From positions 1 through 40,873 of the forward strand of contig NZ_BBCC01000038.1 in assembly GCF_001311845.1 (NCBI RefSeq): a DNA stretch of 40,873 nt. The letters are read 5' to 3'. This DNA is from Desulfosarcina cetonica JCM 12296. GTDB lineage: Bacteria; Desulfobacterota; Desulfobacteria; Desulfobacterales; Desulfosarcinaceae. Shown in pieces: positions 16,572 to 24,500 of this stretch (the stretch's first letter is position 1; every line of letters begins with the position of its first letter). Made by a program: the position numbers and the translations under genes. The notes under the pieces were generated by a model. That model was not told the origin of the DNA. It did no database searches and worked only from the letters and a program-made list of their open reading frames with translations.

Positions 16572-17789
16572 TTATTCTATATGTTGGGCTGTTACGGTAA
16601 TGCCAGCCGGGAGCAAGGTCTTCCCTTCAGGGATGGATACGACCGCATGCGCCTCAGCCATCGAGCGTAGACGGCTTTTATCCGTCAATGCATGAAACAC
16701 AGGGGCATCCTCACCAGGCGTAAGAACACCAAACACGAATTGGGTCCAATCCGCGTGTCGCCCCCTGATCTCTTCTGCAAGCTTAACGTGCACCATCGGT
16801 AAGTGCGGGCAGCCATGCCCGGCCAGTGTCAACAAACCGGGCAGCGCAATTTGAAGAAATCCCATTAAATTGGACGGTGGGCCGCCAGGAAGAATAAACA
16901 CGGGCTTGTCATTCAAAATCCCGAATCCAACCGCTTTACCCGGTCCGATGCGAATTCGGTGGAATATTTGTTTCCAGCCCAGTTCGTCCAATATCCGCGC
17001 CACCAAGTCACGATCACTGGTCCATGCCCCGCCACTGGTTACAATCGCATCCGCAGATGCCGAATAAGATTGGATAACTTTAGAGATTTCGTGCGGGTCA
17101 TCTTCCACTACGGAAAGTAGCGGTTGCATACCATATTTCCGGCACCAACTGCCCAGCGTTGTCATATTGCTTGCGTATAGTTTTCCCTCGGGCAAGGGTT
17201 TTCCAGGTGCGACGACTTCACTCCCGGTTGAAATGAGTGCAACCGTCGGACTCCGAACGACATTCAATTGACTATAGCCTGCAGCAGCCATAAGGCCGGC
17301 CACGCCCGGTACGACCAAACTTCCTTTTTTCGCCATAAGCTGCCCGTTGGCCACATCACTTCCTTTGGGCAAAATATTTCTTCCGGGTTCCGCATTATTG
17401 GAAGCGATGACCATAGATCCATCACACTCGGTAAATTCTTCAGATAAAACGGCATTGGCATCCGGAGGAATTCGTGCACCGGTTAAAACACGTACGGTAA
17501 AACCGGGGGTCACGCGCGTCATGACTGGATCACCGGCCCCAATACTTCCAGCCAATTTTAGTGCAACCGGATGGCCGGCAGACGCATGCGCCACCTCTTC
17601 GGATATGACGGCATACCCATCTTTTAAAGAGGCATCAATGGATGGCGAGTCAACTTTGGCAAAAATGTCTTCAGCCAGCGCCCTTCCAAAGCTATCCAAC
17701 AATTCCGTGGACTCCGGCGGTAATGCGTGAATATGTTCAAGCGTCAATGCAAGGGCTTCATCGAAGCCTATCGGTAGCGTTCTTACCAT
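16572..17789 (-). CDS. moeA: Molybdopterin molybdenumtransferase, variant MoeA
   Basis: The 405 residues follow MoeA order: DSPSIDASLKDGYAV, VRVLTGARIPPDANAV, then the MoCF domain VALISTGSEVV and the C-terminal domain IV. The usual SGGVSxGxxD signature is replaced by SGGAWTSDRDLV, and LPGNPVS is replaced by LPGGPPSN. This points to a variant MoeA group rather than the E. coli type, perhaps one used for a particular metal (inference). The enzyme inserts Mo or W into adenylylated molybdopterin. The ATG at 17789 has AAAGGAA upstream. It lies between moaA and mobA in the minus-strand operon. Confidence 0.9.
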   Translation of the reverse strand: MVRTLPIGFDEALALTLEHIHALPPESTELLDSFGRALAEDIFAKVDSPSIDASLKDGYAVISEEVAHASAGHPVALKLAGSIGAGDPVMTRVTPGFTVRVLTGARIPPDANAVLSEEFTECDGSMVIASNNAEPGRNILPKGSDVANGQLMAKKGSLVVPGVAGLMAAAGYSQLNVVRSPTVALISTGSEVVAPGKPLPEGKLYASNMTTLGSWCRKYGMQPLLSVVEDDPHEISKVIQSYSASADAIVTSGGAWTSDRDLVARILDELGWKQIFHRIRIGPGKAVGFGILNDKPVFILPGGPPSNLMGFLQIALPGLLTLAGHGCPHLPMVHVKLAEEIRGRHADWTQFVFGVLTPGEDAPVFHALTDKSRLRSMAEAHAVVSIPEGKTLLPAGITVTAQHIE

Positions 17790-17838
17790 ACCCGTTCCTT
17801 TCCGATCAGAAAGCGTCGCCGTTTTGCTTCATGGTGAA

Positions 17839-18831
17839 TTACCCGCCGATCATGTGCATCTGCCCAGACAAATACATTTTTTTCGACGATACCAGCAAAT
17901 GTTCGGTCGGTTTCATATTGACCACCCTTCTAAAGATACTCCGTAATTCATCATCCGTTGCACCGGATCGCAAAGGTGTCTTTATGTCCTCTTGTATATT
18001 ATGCAGCAGGCATGGTCGCAGTTCACCGTTGGCCGTTAGCCTGATGCGATTACACGTCTTGCAGAAATGATTGCTGATACTGCTGATAAAACCGATTTCC
18101 CCGGGTGCGCCGGCAAATTTATACCGCTTGGCCGGACCGCTGAGCGGATTTCGCAAAACGGGCACCAGTTCTCCGATGGTTTCGAGCTGGCTGCGGATTT
18201 CTGAGTTGCTGATGGTTCTGGATCGGGCTCGCCCGCTTTTGGCACCAAGGGGCATGTATTCGATAAACCGTATATGGTAAGCATGGGACAGCGATAATGC
18301 CGCCATGTCCAGGACTTCATCATCATTCACCCCCTTGATCACCACCATATTGATCTTTATGGGGTTGAAATTCATCTCCGTGGCACGTTCAATGGTTTTC
18401 CAAACATGATCGAAATGGTCGCCACCGGTAATTTTAGCGAATCGGTCCCTGCGAAGGGTATCCAGACTGATGTTGAGCCTGCGTATCCCACCGGCATATA
18501 ACTTCTCCAGATTGTCTTTGAGAAAGACACCATTGGTTGTCAAACTAACATCTTTGAGTCCGGCGATACTGGTTATCCGTGGAATGAAATCAACGATCCC
18601 TTTGCGAACCAGCGGTTCTCCTCCGGTCAGACGGACTTTTTCCACGCCCAAACTCGCTGCAATGGTCGCCAATCGAAAGAGTTCGTCATAAGTTAAAATA
18701 TCATCATGCGACAACCGCTTGAAGTTGTTATCCGGCCTGCAGTAGAAGCAATTTAAATTGCATCGGTCCGTTATGGACATTCGCAGATATGAAATCGTTC
18801 GGTTGAATGGGTCGATCAGTCTTTTGCACAT
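17839..18831 (-). CDS. moaA: GTP 3',8-cyclase (radical SAM)
   Basis: The start at 18831 gives MCKRLIDPFNRTISYLRMS, the normal MoaA beginning and a 330-residue protein. A longer open frame to 19059 overlaps the upstream gene and is rejected. The radical-SAM cluster motif is CNLNCFYC. KVRLTGGEPLVRKGI follows, and the second cluster is formed by HFCKTCNRIRLTANGELRPCL. The C-terminus ends in GG, as needed for activity. It catalyses the first step of molybdopterin synthesis. moaC, moaD and moaE are not in the window. Confidence 0.94.
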   Translation of the reverse strand: MCKRLIDPFNRTISYLRMSITDRCNLNCFYCRPDNNFKRLSHDDILTYDELFRLATIAASLGVEKVRLTGGEPLVRKGIVDFIPRITSIAGLKDVSLTTNGVFLKDNLEKLYAGGIRRLNISLDTLRRDRFAKITGGDHFDHVWKTIERATEMNFNPIKINMVVIKGVNDDEVLDMAALSLSHAYHIRFIEYMPLGAKSGRARSRTISNSEIRSQLETIGELVPVLRNPLSGPAKRYKFAGAPGEIGFISSISNHFCKTCNRIRLTANGELRPCLLHNIQEDIKTPLRSGATDDELRSIFRRVVNMKPTEHLLVSSKKMYLSGQMHMIGG

Positions 18832-18893
18832 GATATGTCTCGTCGGTTTTTTATCAAAAGGGGTGCCTGGCCCCAGACAAACACGCTGGATGA

Positions 18894-19927
18894 TCAATTC
18901 GCTTTGCCGAAGGTGCACTTGGGGTATCGGCAAACGTCGCATTTGAGACACAGGCCGCCATGTCCGAGCTTTGCAATTTCTTGACGGGTTATTTTTTCGC
19001 CAGCCAGAACACGCGGATAAACCAAGTCCAATATGGTTCGTGCCGCGTACATCCCGCAAGCAGGGGTGCCCAACACCGGCACATCCTTCAGATAAGCAAC
19101 CATAAACATCGCGCCCGGTAAAACCGCCGACCCGTATACGATGTCTCGCGCCCCTGCCATTTTCAGGGCGTGCCTGGTCCGGTCATCTGCATCCACTGAC
19201 ATTCCGCCAGTGGTGATGAGCACATTGACCCCGCTTTCGACCAACCGCAAAGCGGTCTCGGAAATCCGCTGGTCATCATCCGGCAAAAAGACGACCTCGC
19301 AGACATCGCCGCCGAATTCGGCGACCTTTTTGCGCATGATCTTTTCGAATTTATCTTCAATGCGTCCATAATAGACTTCGTCGCCAGTGATGATGAGGCC
19401 GGCTTTCGCCTTTTTCATGGGCAGCACACGGAGTACTCCTTGGGAGGCCGACCGCGCTGCAACGACAGCCGCTTCGACTTTTGCCCGAGGAACCAAGAGG
19501 GGAATCGCCCGTGTGGACGCCACATGTTGCCCCTTTTTGACGACGGTGTTCGTGTGCATGGTCGCACACATCACGTCACCAGGCGTATTGAAATGCATGA
19601 GCGCATCCACATCGGCTTTAAAAAGGCCATCGAAGTTGGCTTTTAGTTCGATTTTGCCTTCGCGCGGGTTGCCGCTCCAACTCACGCCGTTTCCGCAAAG
19701 GGCGTTGGCGAGTTCAACAGCGGCTTCATCTTCATGCATTTCGTATTGCTCGGGATGTAAAATATAGAGATGATTCTTACCCAGACGGCGCAAATGCTCC
19801 AGATCGTCTCTTTTAACGATTTGTCCCTTCATAAAGGCGGGGCCTTATACTTACCGGGAACAATTTCCGTGATGTCATGGGCTAGCGGAAAACCGACCGA
19901 ATCTTCGATTTTAACGACCTGTATCAT
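18894..19927 (-). pseudogene. Molybdopterin-binding (MoeA-like) protein, frameshifted near its start
   Basis: The main open piece (to 19832) contains VLPMKKAKAGLIITGDEVYYG, the MoCF-domain motif VLITTGGMSVDADDRTRHAL and LGTPACGMYAARTILDL. It ends in a Cys-rich tail (GLCLKCDVCRYPKCTF) that could hold a metal. Upstream, MIQVVKIEDSVGFPLAHDI and TEIVPGKYK are clearly the true N-terminus. One missing base near 19843 (AAGGCC to AAGGGCC) separates the two. The repaired product is about 344 residues. GGGGAGG precedes the start and the gene overlaps the fmdE-like stop, so they are translationally coupled. It probably handles molybdopterin or metal delivery; no precise reaction can be given. Confidence 0.8.
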
Positions 19928-19929
19928 GT

Positions 19930-20559
19930 TCATGCCTCCCCAACTAAGGTTTCTGATTCGACACTGTTACCTGCTCCCGCCGGATAAAAATAGCTTTCCC
20001 CGCTGCACGGGCCGCATAGGGTTTCGTCTCCGACCTTAAATTCTTTTCCGTCGCGTACCATTTGCCCACAGCGCGTGCAAACCGAGTGGCGCCGCGGCGG
20101 CCCGGGCATATCCCATTCGCCGAGGCTGACTTGAACTTGCCGCACATCAAAAAGCAGTTCGTCCGGCATCGATTTATATCCCTCGATTTGCTGCCGCTTC
20201 GGGTCAACGCCCGTCGGTGCGAAGTCTTTGCATAATTCTCTGGAGCGTTCTGTTGAGACGATCCGAAACGCACGATGTGTGTCCAAATTTAGAAAGGTGG
20301 CCGCATTGATTCCGAAATCTTTAAATTTTAAAGTACGCTTGCCCATGCGACAACCGGTCACGCTTTCAATTGCATCCGTCGCGCAACGGTCAATCTCGAC
20401 GAAAACAATCAACTTTTTGGCGTAGGTCGCATCCTTTGGATCTTCAATGCCCACCAAGCGGCATCCAAGCATGGCCATGCGCACGCCGATGACTTGTCCG
20501 GCGCACAAATGGCCGTGTCGCTCCACAGATTCGTTCAACAGCTGATCGAATGATTTCAT
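19930..20559 (-). CDS. FmdE-family protein with C-terminal zinc ribbon
   Basis: The start at 20559 has GGAGGAACGTC directly upstream; the longer frame from 20577 has no such site. The 209 residues carry the FmdE hallmarks RHGHLCAGQVIGVRMAMLG and DRCATDAIESVTGCRMGKRTL, followed by a zinc-ribbon tail CTRCGQ...CGPCSG. FmdE proteins were named from tungsten or molybdenum formylmethanofuran dehydrogenase operons but occur in many anaerobes lacking that enzyme, often beside Mo/W cofactor genes. A role in metal or cofactor handling is likely, but unproven. The gene is coupled to the downstream molybdopterin-binding gene. Confidence 0.87.
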   Translation of the reverse strand: MKSFDQLLNESVERHGHLCAGQVIGVRMAMLGCRLVGIEDPKDATYAKKLIVFVEIDRCATDAIESVTGCRMGKRTLKFKDFGINAATFLNLDTHRAFRIVSTERSRELCKDFAPTGVDPKRQQIEGYKSMPDELLFDVRQVQVSLGEWDMPGPPRRHSVCTRCGQMVRDGKEFKVGDETLCGPCSGESYFYPAGAGNSVESETLVGEA

Positions 20560-20679
20560 GACGTTCCTCCAATCCATGGCATTGACATCAAACTGTGTAT
20601 TCCTCGGCCTATCACGACAGGTCGTCCTTCCGGATGAAACGGGCCGCGTTGATACGGGGCTGTATTTTACAATCGCTCA

Positions 20680-21045
20680 TCATCTGAGATAGTCGCTAAA
20701 TAAACGCGCAAATGTCTTGTCCATCTTATCGTGGAGACCGATTTGCTGCTGTTCAAAACGGTAAATTAGGTCTCTTGCGGTGCTGGTGATTGCAGTCCCC
20801 CCGCCGAGCTTTCCACCACGGCAGGATACGACCAGTGCACGCCCAAGATGTTTTTCCATTTCTCGAATAATTCCCCGGATTCTACGGTAGGATATGTTTG
20901 TCTCTTCCGAGGCCTTGATCATTGAACCATGGTGGTCAATTGCACGCAAAATGGCCAGCCGGCCTTGTCCGAAGAAGGGTACACCGGCGAGTTCCAACCA
21001 TACTTTGGATCGAATTTTCAGTTCTTTTTTTAGCTCAGTCATCAT
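20680..21045 (-). CDS. ModE-type winged-helix regulator (N-terminal domain only)
   Basis: The 121-residue product has a LysR/ModE-type helix-turn-helix: GRLAILRAIDHHGSMIKASE, ISYRRIRGIIREMEKHLG and the following SCRGGKLGGGTAITSTARDLI. It lacks the C-terminal molbindin domains of E. coli ModE, as many short anaerobe homologues do. The start at 21045 lies 5 bases after the upstream gene's stop; a start at 21087 would overlap that gene. It probably controls molybdate or tungstate uptake or the use of Mo enzymes. Confidence 0.83.
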   Translation of the reverse strand: MMTELKKELKIRSKVWLELAGVPFFGQGRLAILRAIDHHGSMIKASEETNISYRRIRGIIREMEKHLGRALVVSCRGGKLGGGTAITSTARDLIYRFEQQQIGLHDKMDKTFARLFSDYLR

Positions 21046-21050
21046 TTGTA

Positions 21051-22037
21051 TCAAGGGATGGGTTGCAAATATATTTTGGCCCGGCAATCGGGAATTGCCC
21101 TGCGCCCCAGTTGTTTTAAACCCTCCACGATGGTGGGCATCTTTCTCATGGGAATGCCCAAGAACATGGTATCCTCACCAATGTCTGAAATGGCACGGCA
21201 CCCGTAGCAGCCAAGAGATGTATTCATTTCACCAGTCGTATATGGATAAAGCGTACTCTCGACACATTGGGCGTTATAAGAACTCATCCGGAACGTCATC
21301 CGTCTTCCGGTATAATACGTTGAAGCCATGCATAGCCACATCATGCTTTCCGGTGGCGCCATAATAACGACCACGTCGGGCATCATGACGGCCTCGTCAA
21401 GCGGTGCGACCAGTGTAGCCTGAATGGAGTCCTCTGCAATCCGCGGCCTTTCTGCAACCATCTGCGAAGCCGCCTCTTGCGTGGCCAACTTGCCAAGCTG
21501 CACATAGATTTCTCCTGATGCCAGCTTGGGCGGAACCTTAGAAAGGCCCAGTATCGATGTGCCATCTGGACAGGCGTGCGCCCATGCGGGCATCAACAAG
21601 CTGTATCCACGCCGCGCCATGATCAATGCCTGGCAATATCGCAACCGTTGGCGTGGCACCGGTACATGGGGAAGCGGCTTGCCCTTCTCAATGAGATTTA
21701 CAGCCACGGGCCTTGATCGCAATTTTAGTATTCTCTCAAGTGATTCGGCATATTCCTGGCAGATTGCGGCATCCTGAGGGGCAATCGTTGGAAAAGGCGT
21801 CTGGTTTTCGTTATCGATATACTTTCGATGCTGTTCGTGCTGCTCAATGGAAATCGCTTTTACCTGACACTTTCCAGCACAGGTCAGGCATGCCCAGCAC
21901 CTCTCAAGATGGGTTGCCGATATCTCTTTCCTTCCGTTTTGTTCAACCCAATCCAGAACGGACATTGGGCACAATTCCACACACTGACCACAACGCGTGC
22001 ATTTTTCATGATCGATGGTTATTTGGATGTCAATCAT
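21051..22037 (-). CDS. Dicluster ferredoxin fused to a DUF169 domain
   Basis: The start at 22037 has GGAG 9 bases upstream and yields 328 residues; a longer frame to 22106 is not supported. Residues about 5-75 are a ferredoxin-like domain with CTRCGQCVELCP and CWACLTCAGKC, able to bind two [4Fe-4S] clusters. The rest is a DUF169 domain: RPVAVNLIEKG, LRYCQALIMARRGYSLLM, and the C-terminal LGCYGCRAISDIGEDTMFLGIP. DUF169 proteins have no established reaction. This gene is first in the Mo-cofactor operon, directly after the promoter near 22308. That suggests an electron-transfer or metal-related role (inference). Confidence 0.82.
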   Translation of the reverse strand: MIDIQITIDHEKCTRCGQCVELCPMSVLDWVEQNGRKEISATHLERCWACLTCAGKCQVKAISIEQHEQHRKYIDNENQTPFPTIAPQDAAICQEYAESLERILKLRSRPVAVNLIEKGKPLPHVPVPRQRLRYCQALIMARRGYSLLMPAWAHACPDGTSILGLSKVPPKLASGEIYVQLGKLATQEAASQMVAERPRIAEDSIQATLVAPLDEAVMMPDVVVIMAPPESMMWLCMASTYYTGRRMTFRMSSYNAQCVESTLYPYTTGEMNTSLGCYGCRAISDIGEDTMFLGIPMRKMPTIVEGLKQLGRRAIPDCRAKIYLQPIP

Positions 22038-22235
22038 TGCTCTGACTCCATATCTATCCGGTTTTACGAACGCTCCCCAAAAACACGATAGGCGAATTTT
22101 GCCCATCGACTTTAAAAATTTTTAGGGATGTATTCTGCTGCTCTTCATCGCATTCGTCGTTCTATTAGAATATCATGGGAAAGTATCGTTTATGGCTGGG
22201 TGAGCCCAAGTAGCGGATCATGCAATTTGCGCGTC

Positions 22236-22375
22236 GACAACGATTGAACCAAATTATCTTACTTTATAGTGCCACCTATTGGTGTAATTATTAAAGGATC
22301 GAATCGTTGTCAAGCCTTTTTCCTGGTCAAATGAAGGAATTTGTATGCCTGCCACTTTCGGTGCAGTCGTATCAG
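22236..22375 (-). repeat. Right copy of the inverted promoter repeat (mate at 2653-2790)
   Basis: Reverse-complemented, this stretch matches the left copy over about 135 bases, including the TTGACA box, the palindrome and the codons of the divergent MPATFGAVVSG start. Within those codons the copies differ mainly at third positions (GCT/GCA, TCG/TCA, GGC/GGA), as expected of a once-coding segment. Confidence 0.85.
22258..22313 (-). promoter_or_regulatory. Putative promoter and operator of the Mo-cofactor operon
   Basis: On the minus strand TTGACA (22313-22308) precedes CACCAATAGGTG (22284-22273) and GCACTATAAAGTAAG (22272-22258), with the same spacing as at 2722-2777. The operon's first gene starts at 22037. 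On the plus strand TTGAAC and TATAGT overlap the same site and could serve the divergent ORF at 22345. Confidence 0.55.
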
Positions 22376-22611
22376 GACAATCAGTGGTGGACGGCAGCAA
22401 GGCGTTCTATGGCAACAACTTGGAGGAAATAGCAGAAGTATATGATCGAGACGCGTTTTTGTTGCGTCATCTTATTCGACTCAGCGCAGGGTGTCTTCAC
22501 AATTGGATGAAAAAAGTTTATAGCATTCAAGATCATGTTTTTGGGCTGCGTTATCGGTCGTCGCGGTATGGTTTATACAGCGTCCTCCCTCTGGCCTTGC
22601 CAAAAACATGA
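22345..22611 (+). other. Doubtful ORF, possible gene remnant starting MPATFGAVVSG
   Basis: An ATG with GAAGGAATTTGT upstream opens an 88-codon frame. The first 11 codons are conserved, mostly synonymously, with the left repeat copy, so this was once a real gene start. Later residues (FYGNNLEEIAEVYDRDAFLLRHL) are not recognised. The last 27 codons run into the palindromic repeat at 22529, so the end is not genuine. The M-P-x-x-F-G-x-V start faintly recalls class II amidotransferase-like proteins, but the evidence is too thin to assign it. Confidence 0.3.
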
Positions 22612-22615
22612 TCTT
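22529..22615 (+). repeat. Palindromic intergenic repeat, copy B (mate at 5440-5525)
   Basis: The 87-bp element has perfect 16-base inverted ends (AAGATCATGTTTTTGG and CCAAAAACATGATCTT). Its interior is nearly identical to copy A in the same direction. Relative to copy A the stem bases differ but still pair, including G-U. It lies 50 bases from the AOR stop and could end the minus-strand operon. Confidence 0.87.
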
Positions 22616-22665
22616 AAATACTATAGATCAGGCTCGATTATCCTTGAGAATTCCATCGGTGTTTT

Positions 22666-24438
22666 TCAACCCTCACCCATGAGCCCTTTTTCTTTCCAGT
22701 GCCGCTGGGCATAGTAATCGTCCAAGAGCCGATCCATCTCCGCTTCGGGGATAACTTTGCCGATTTCCGGCAGCGGCTCCTGATAAAATCTTTTGGGCAG
22801 TTTGTCATCTTCCCGGGTCAATCCCTCTTTAAGGTTGAACCGTCGGGTATTGTCCGAGATCTGTCCGGCGATCTTTCGCAATCTTTGTTGATCCATGGTA
22901 GCGCCGGTCACCGCCTCGATCATCTCGGTCAGCTCTTCCCATTGGTAAAAATCCCGATAGAACCGACACAGCACCAGACAATCGAAAATGATCAGTCGAT
23001 CCTCCCAATCCACGAGCATTTCCGCTTTGCCGTCAATTTGATCGGGTTCGATCATTTTGGACAGCTCAGGTTTGTAAAAGGTGGTTCTCAAATGACATGC
23101 GCCTCTAGGTGAAGTGCCGTAGGACAGGCCCATTCCTTTCAACACCCGCGGATCGTATCCGGCCGGCTCCAAACCTTTGACGTGAATGGCCTGGTCTGCC
23201 ATTTCCAAGGCCGCAGCAGCAGTCTTGATGCCTTTGGAGAGAATCTCTCCCAGCCCCTGTTTGGCTGCGATGTCCTCCAAAAGGGCAGCAATTTTGTCGG
23301 TTTCACCGTAGTCGATGGGGTATTGAACGGTTCCTTTTTTCGCGGCTTCGATGACCAGTGCTACAAGATTGCCCGCACTGATGGTGTCGATACCGAGCCG
23401 ATCGCACACATCATTGAGGTAGACAATATCCTCGATATTGTCCACCATGCATAATCCGCCGAAGGTATAGATGGTTTCATACTCCGGGCCTTCGATTTTC
23501 AACCCCACATGACGGCCCTCTTTGACCGTTGACAGCCTTCCGCAAGCCATAAAACATTTTCGGCAAGCGCGGGGGTGAACCGCACAGCGCTCATGCAGTG
23601 CGGCTGCATTGATGGATTCTCGATGGGGAGCCTGGCCCTGATGCCAGTAACGTGTGGGAAAACTGTTCGCCGCGCTCATGATGTCCACCATCATGGGTGT
23701 TCCCAGATTTTTGTAGGCTTTTGCACCAGGATGGTCTTTGTTTGCATCGCCAAACTGTCTGGCCAAAGCACGTATCTTGTCAGGATCGGCAAGGTTTCTC
23801 TTTTGATTGCCCCAAAACCCGATGGCCTTGATGTTTTTCGACCCCATTACGGCCCCGCCGCCGGTGCGACCGGCACTGCGCCAATAATCATTTTCAATGA
23901 CCGCAAAGACCACCTGGTGCTCTCCACCCGGACCAATCACTAGCGCCGCACATTTTTTGGCAGCCGGACGGTTTTCTTTAATCCACGCCTTGACACAGTC
24001 CTCGGTTTCATAGGTCCCTTTGCCCCACCACTTTCGGGCGTCATGGAAAACAGCCCCCTCCGGGTTGATCTCAATCCAGACCGGCGATTTGGCCCTTCCC
24101 TGGATCATGACCGCGTCAAACCCGGCGCGCGACATATACTCGGCTGCCGTTCCACCGGAGTAGGATTCGGAATAAAAACCGGTCTGGGGCGACTTGGTGT
24201 AAACACCATAGCGGCACCCACCCCAGACGGCCGTATCGGTCACCGGTCCAAGGGCAAAGATCAGCCGGTTGTCCGCACCTAAAGGATCAACACCGGCAGG
24301 ATTGTGCTCAAGCAGCAAATGCGTTGCCAGCCCCTTGCCGCCCAAGGTCTTCTCGAGCAGTGCATCCGGCAACGGGCTGATGCCAAAAGTCATTTTGGAC
24401 AGGTCAATATCTAAAAGTCTTTTAAAAAACCCGTGCAC
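22666..24438 (-). CDS. aor: Aldehyde:ferredoxin oxidoreductase (tungsten pterin, AOR family)
   Basis: The GTG start at 24438 has GGAGG 7 bases upstream. The 590-residue product has AOR domain order: LGGKGLATHLLL at the N-terminus, the tungstopterin region WGGCRYGVYTKSPQTGFYSE and GRTGGGAVMGSKNIKAIGF, and the cluster motif CRKCFMAC with a distal FDCLVLCRFYRD. The segment GYDPRVLKGMGLSYGTSPRGACHLR is typical of classical AORs rather than BamB. It interconverts aldehydes and acids with ferredoxin as partner. It is last in the RND/DUF1329/acyl-CoA dehydrogenase operon, 62 bases after an HdrD-like Fe-S protein that may be its electron partner (inference). The Mo/W cofactor genes lie just beyond. 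Confidence 0.93.
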   Translation of the reverse strand: MHGFFKRLLDIDLSKMTFGISPLPDALLEKTLGGKGLATHLLLEHNPAGVDPLGADNRLIFALGPVTDTAVWGGCRYGVYTKSPQTGFYSESYSGGTAAEYMSRAGFDAVMIQGRAKSPVWIEINPEGAVFHDARKWWGKGTYETEDCVKAWIKENRPAAKKCAALVIGPGGEHQVVFAVIENDYWRSAGRTGGGAVMGSKNIKAIGFWGNQKRNLADPDKIRALARQFGDANKDHPGAKAYKNLGTPMMVDIMSAANSFPTRYWHQGQAPHRESINAAALHERCAVHPRACRKCFMACGRLSTVKEGRHVGLKIEGPEYETIYTFGGLCMVDNIEDIVYLNDVCDRLGIDTISAGNLVALVIEAAKKGTVQYPIDYGETDKIAALLEDIAAKQGLGEILSKGIKTAAAALEMADQAIHVKGLEPAGYDPRVLKGMGLSYGTSPRGACHLRTTFYKPELSKMIEPDQIDGKAEMLVDWEDRLIIFDCLVLCRFYRDFYQWEELTEMIEAVTGATMDQQRLRKIAGQISDNTRRFNLKEGLTREDDKLPKRFYQEPLPEIGKVIPEAEMDRLLDDYYAQRHWKEKGLMGEG

Positions 24439-24500
24439 TTAAAAGCCTCCTTGTTTTGGCCGAATAATTTTGGGCACAGCTTCACAAAACCGAAGGCCAT

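Noticed and set aside
22666..24438. AOR-family gene as a class II benzoyl-CoA reductase (BamB)
   Set aside because: The length (590) and the segment around GYDPRVLKGMGLSYGTSPRGACHLR fit classical AOR; no BamC-type partner is adjacent.
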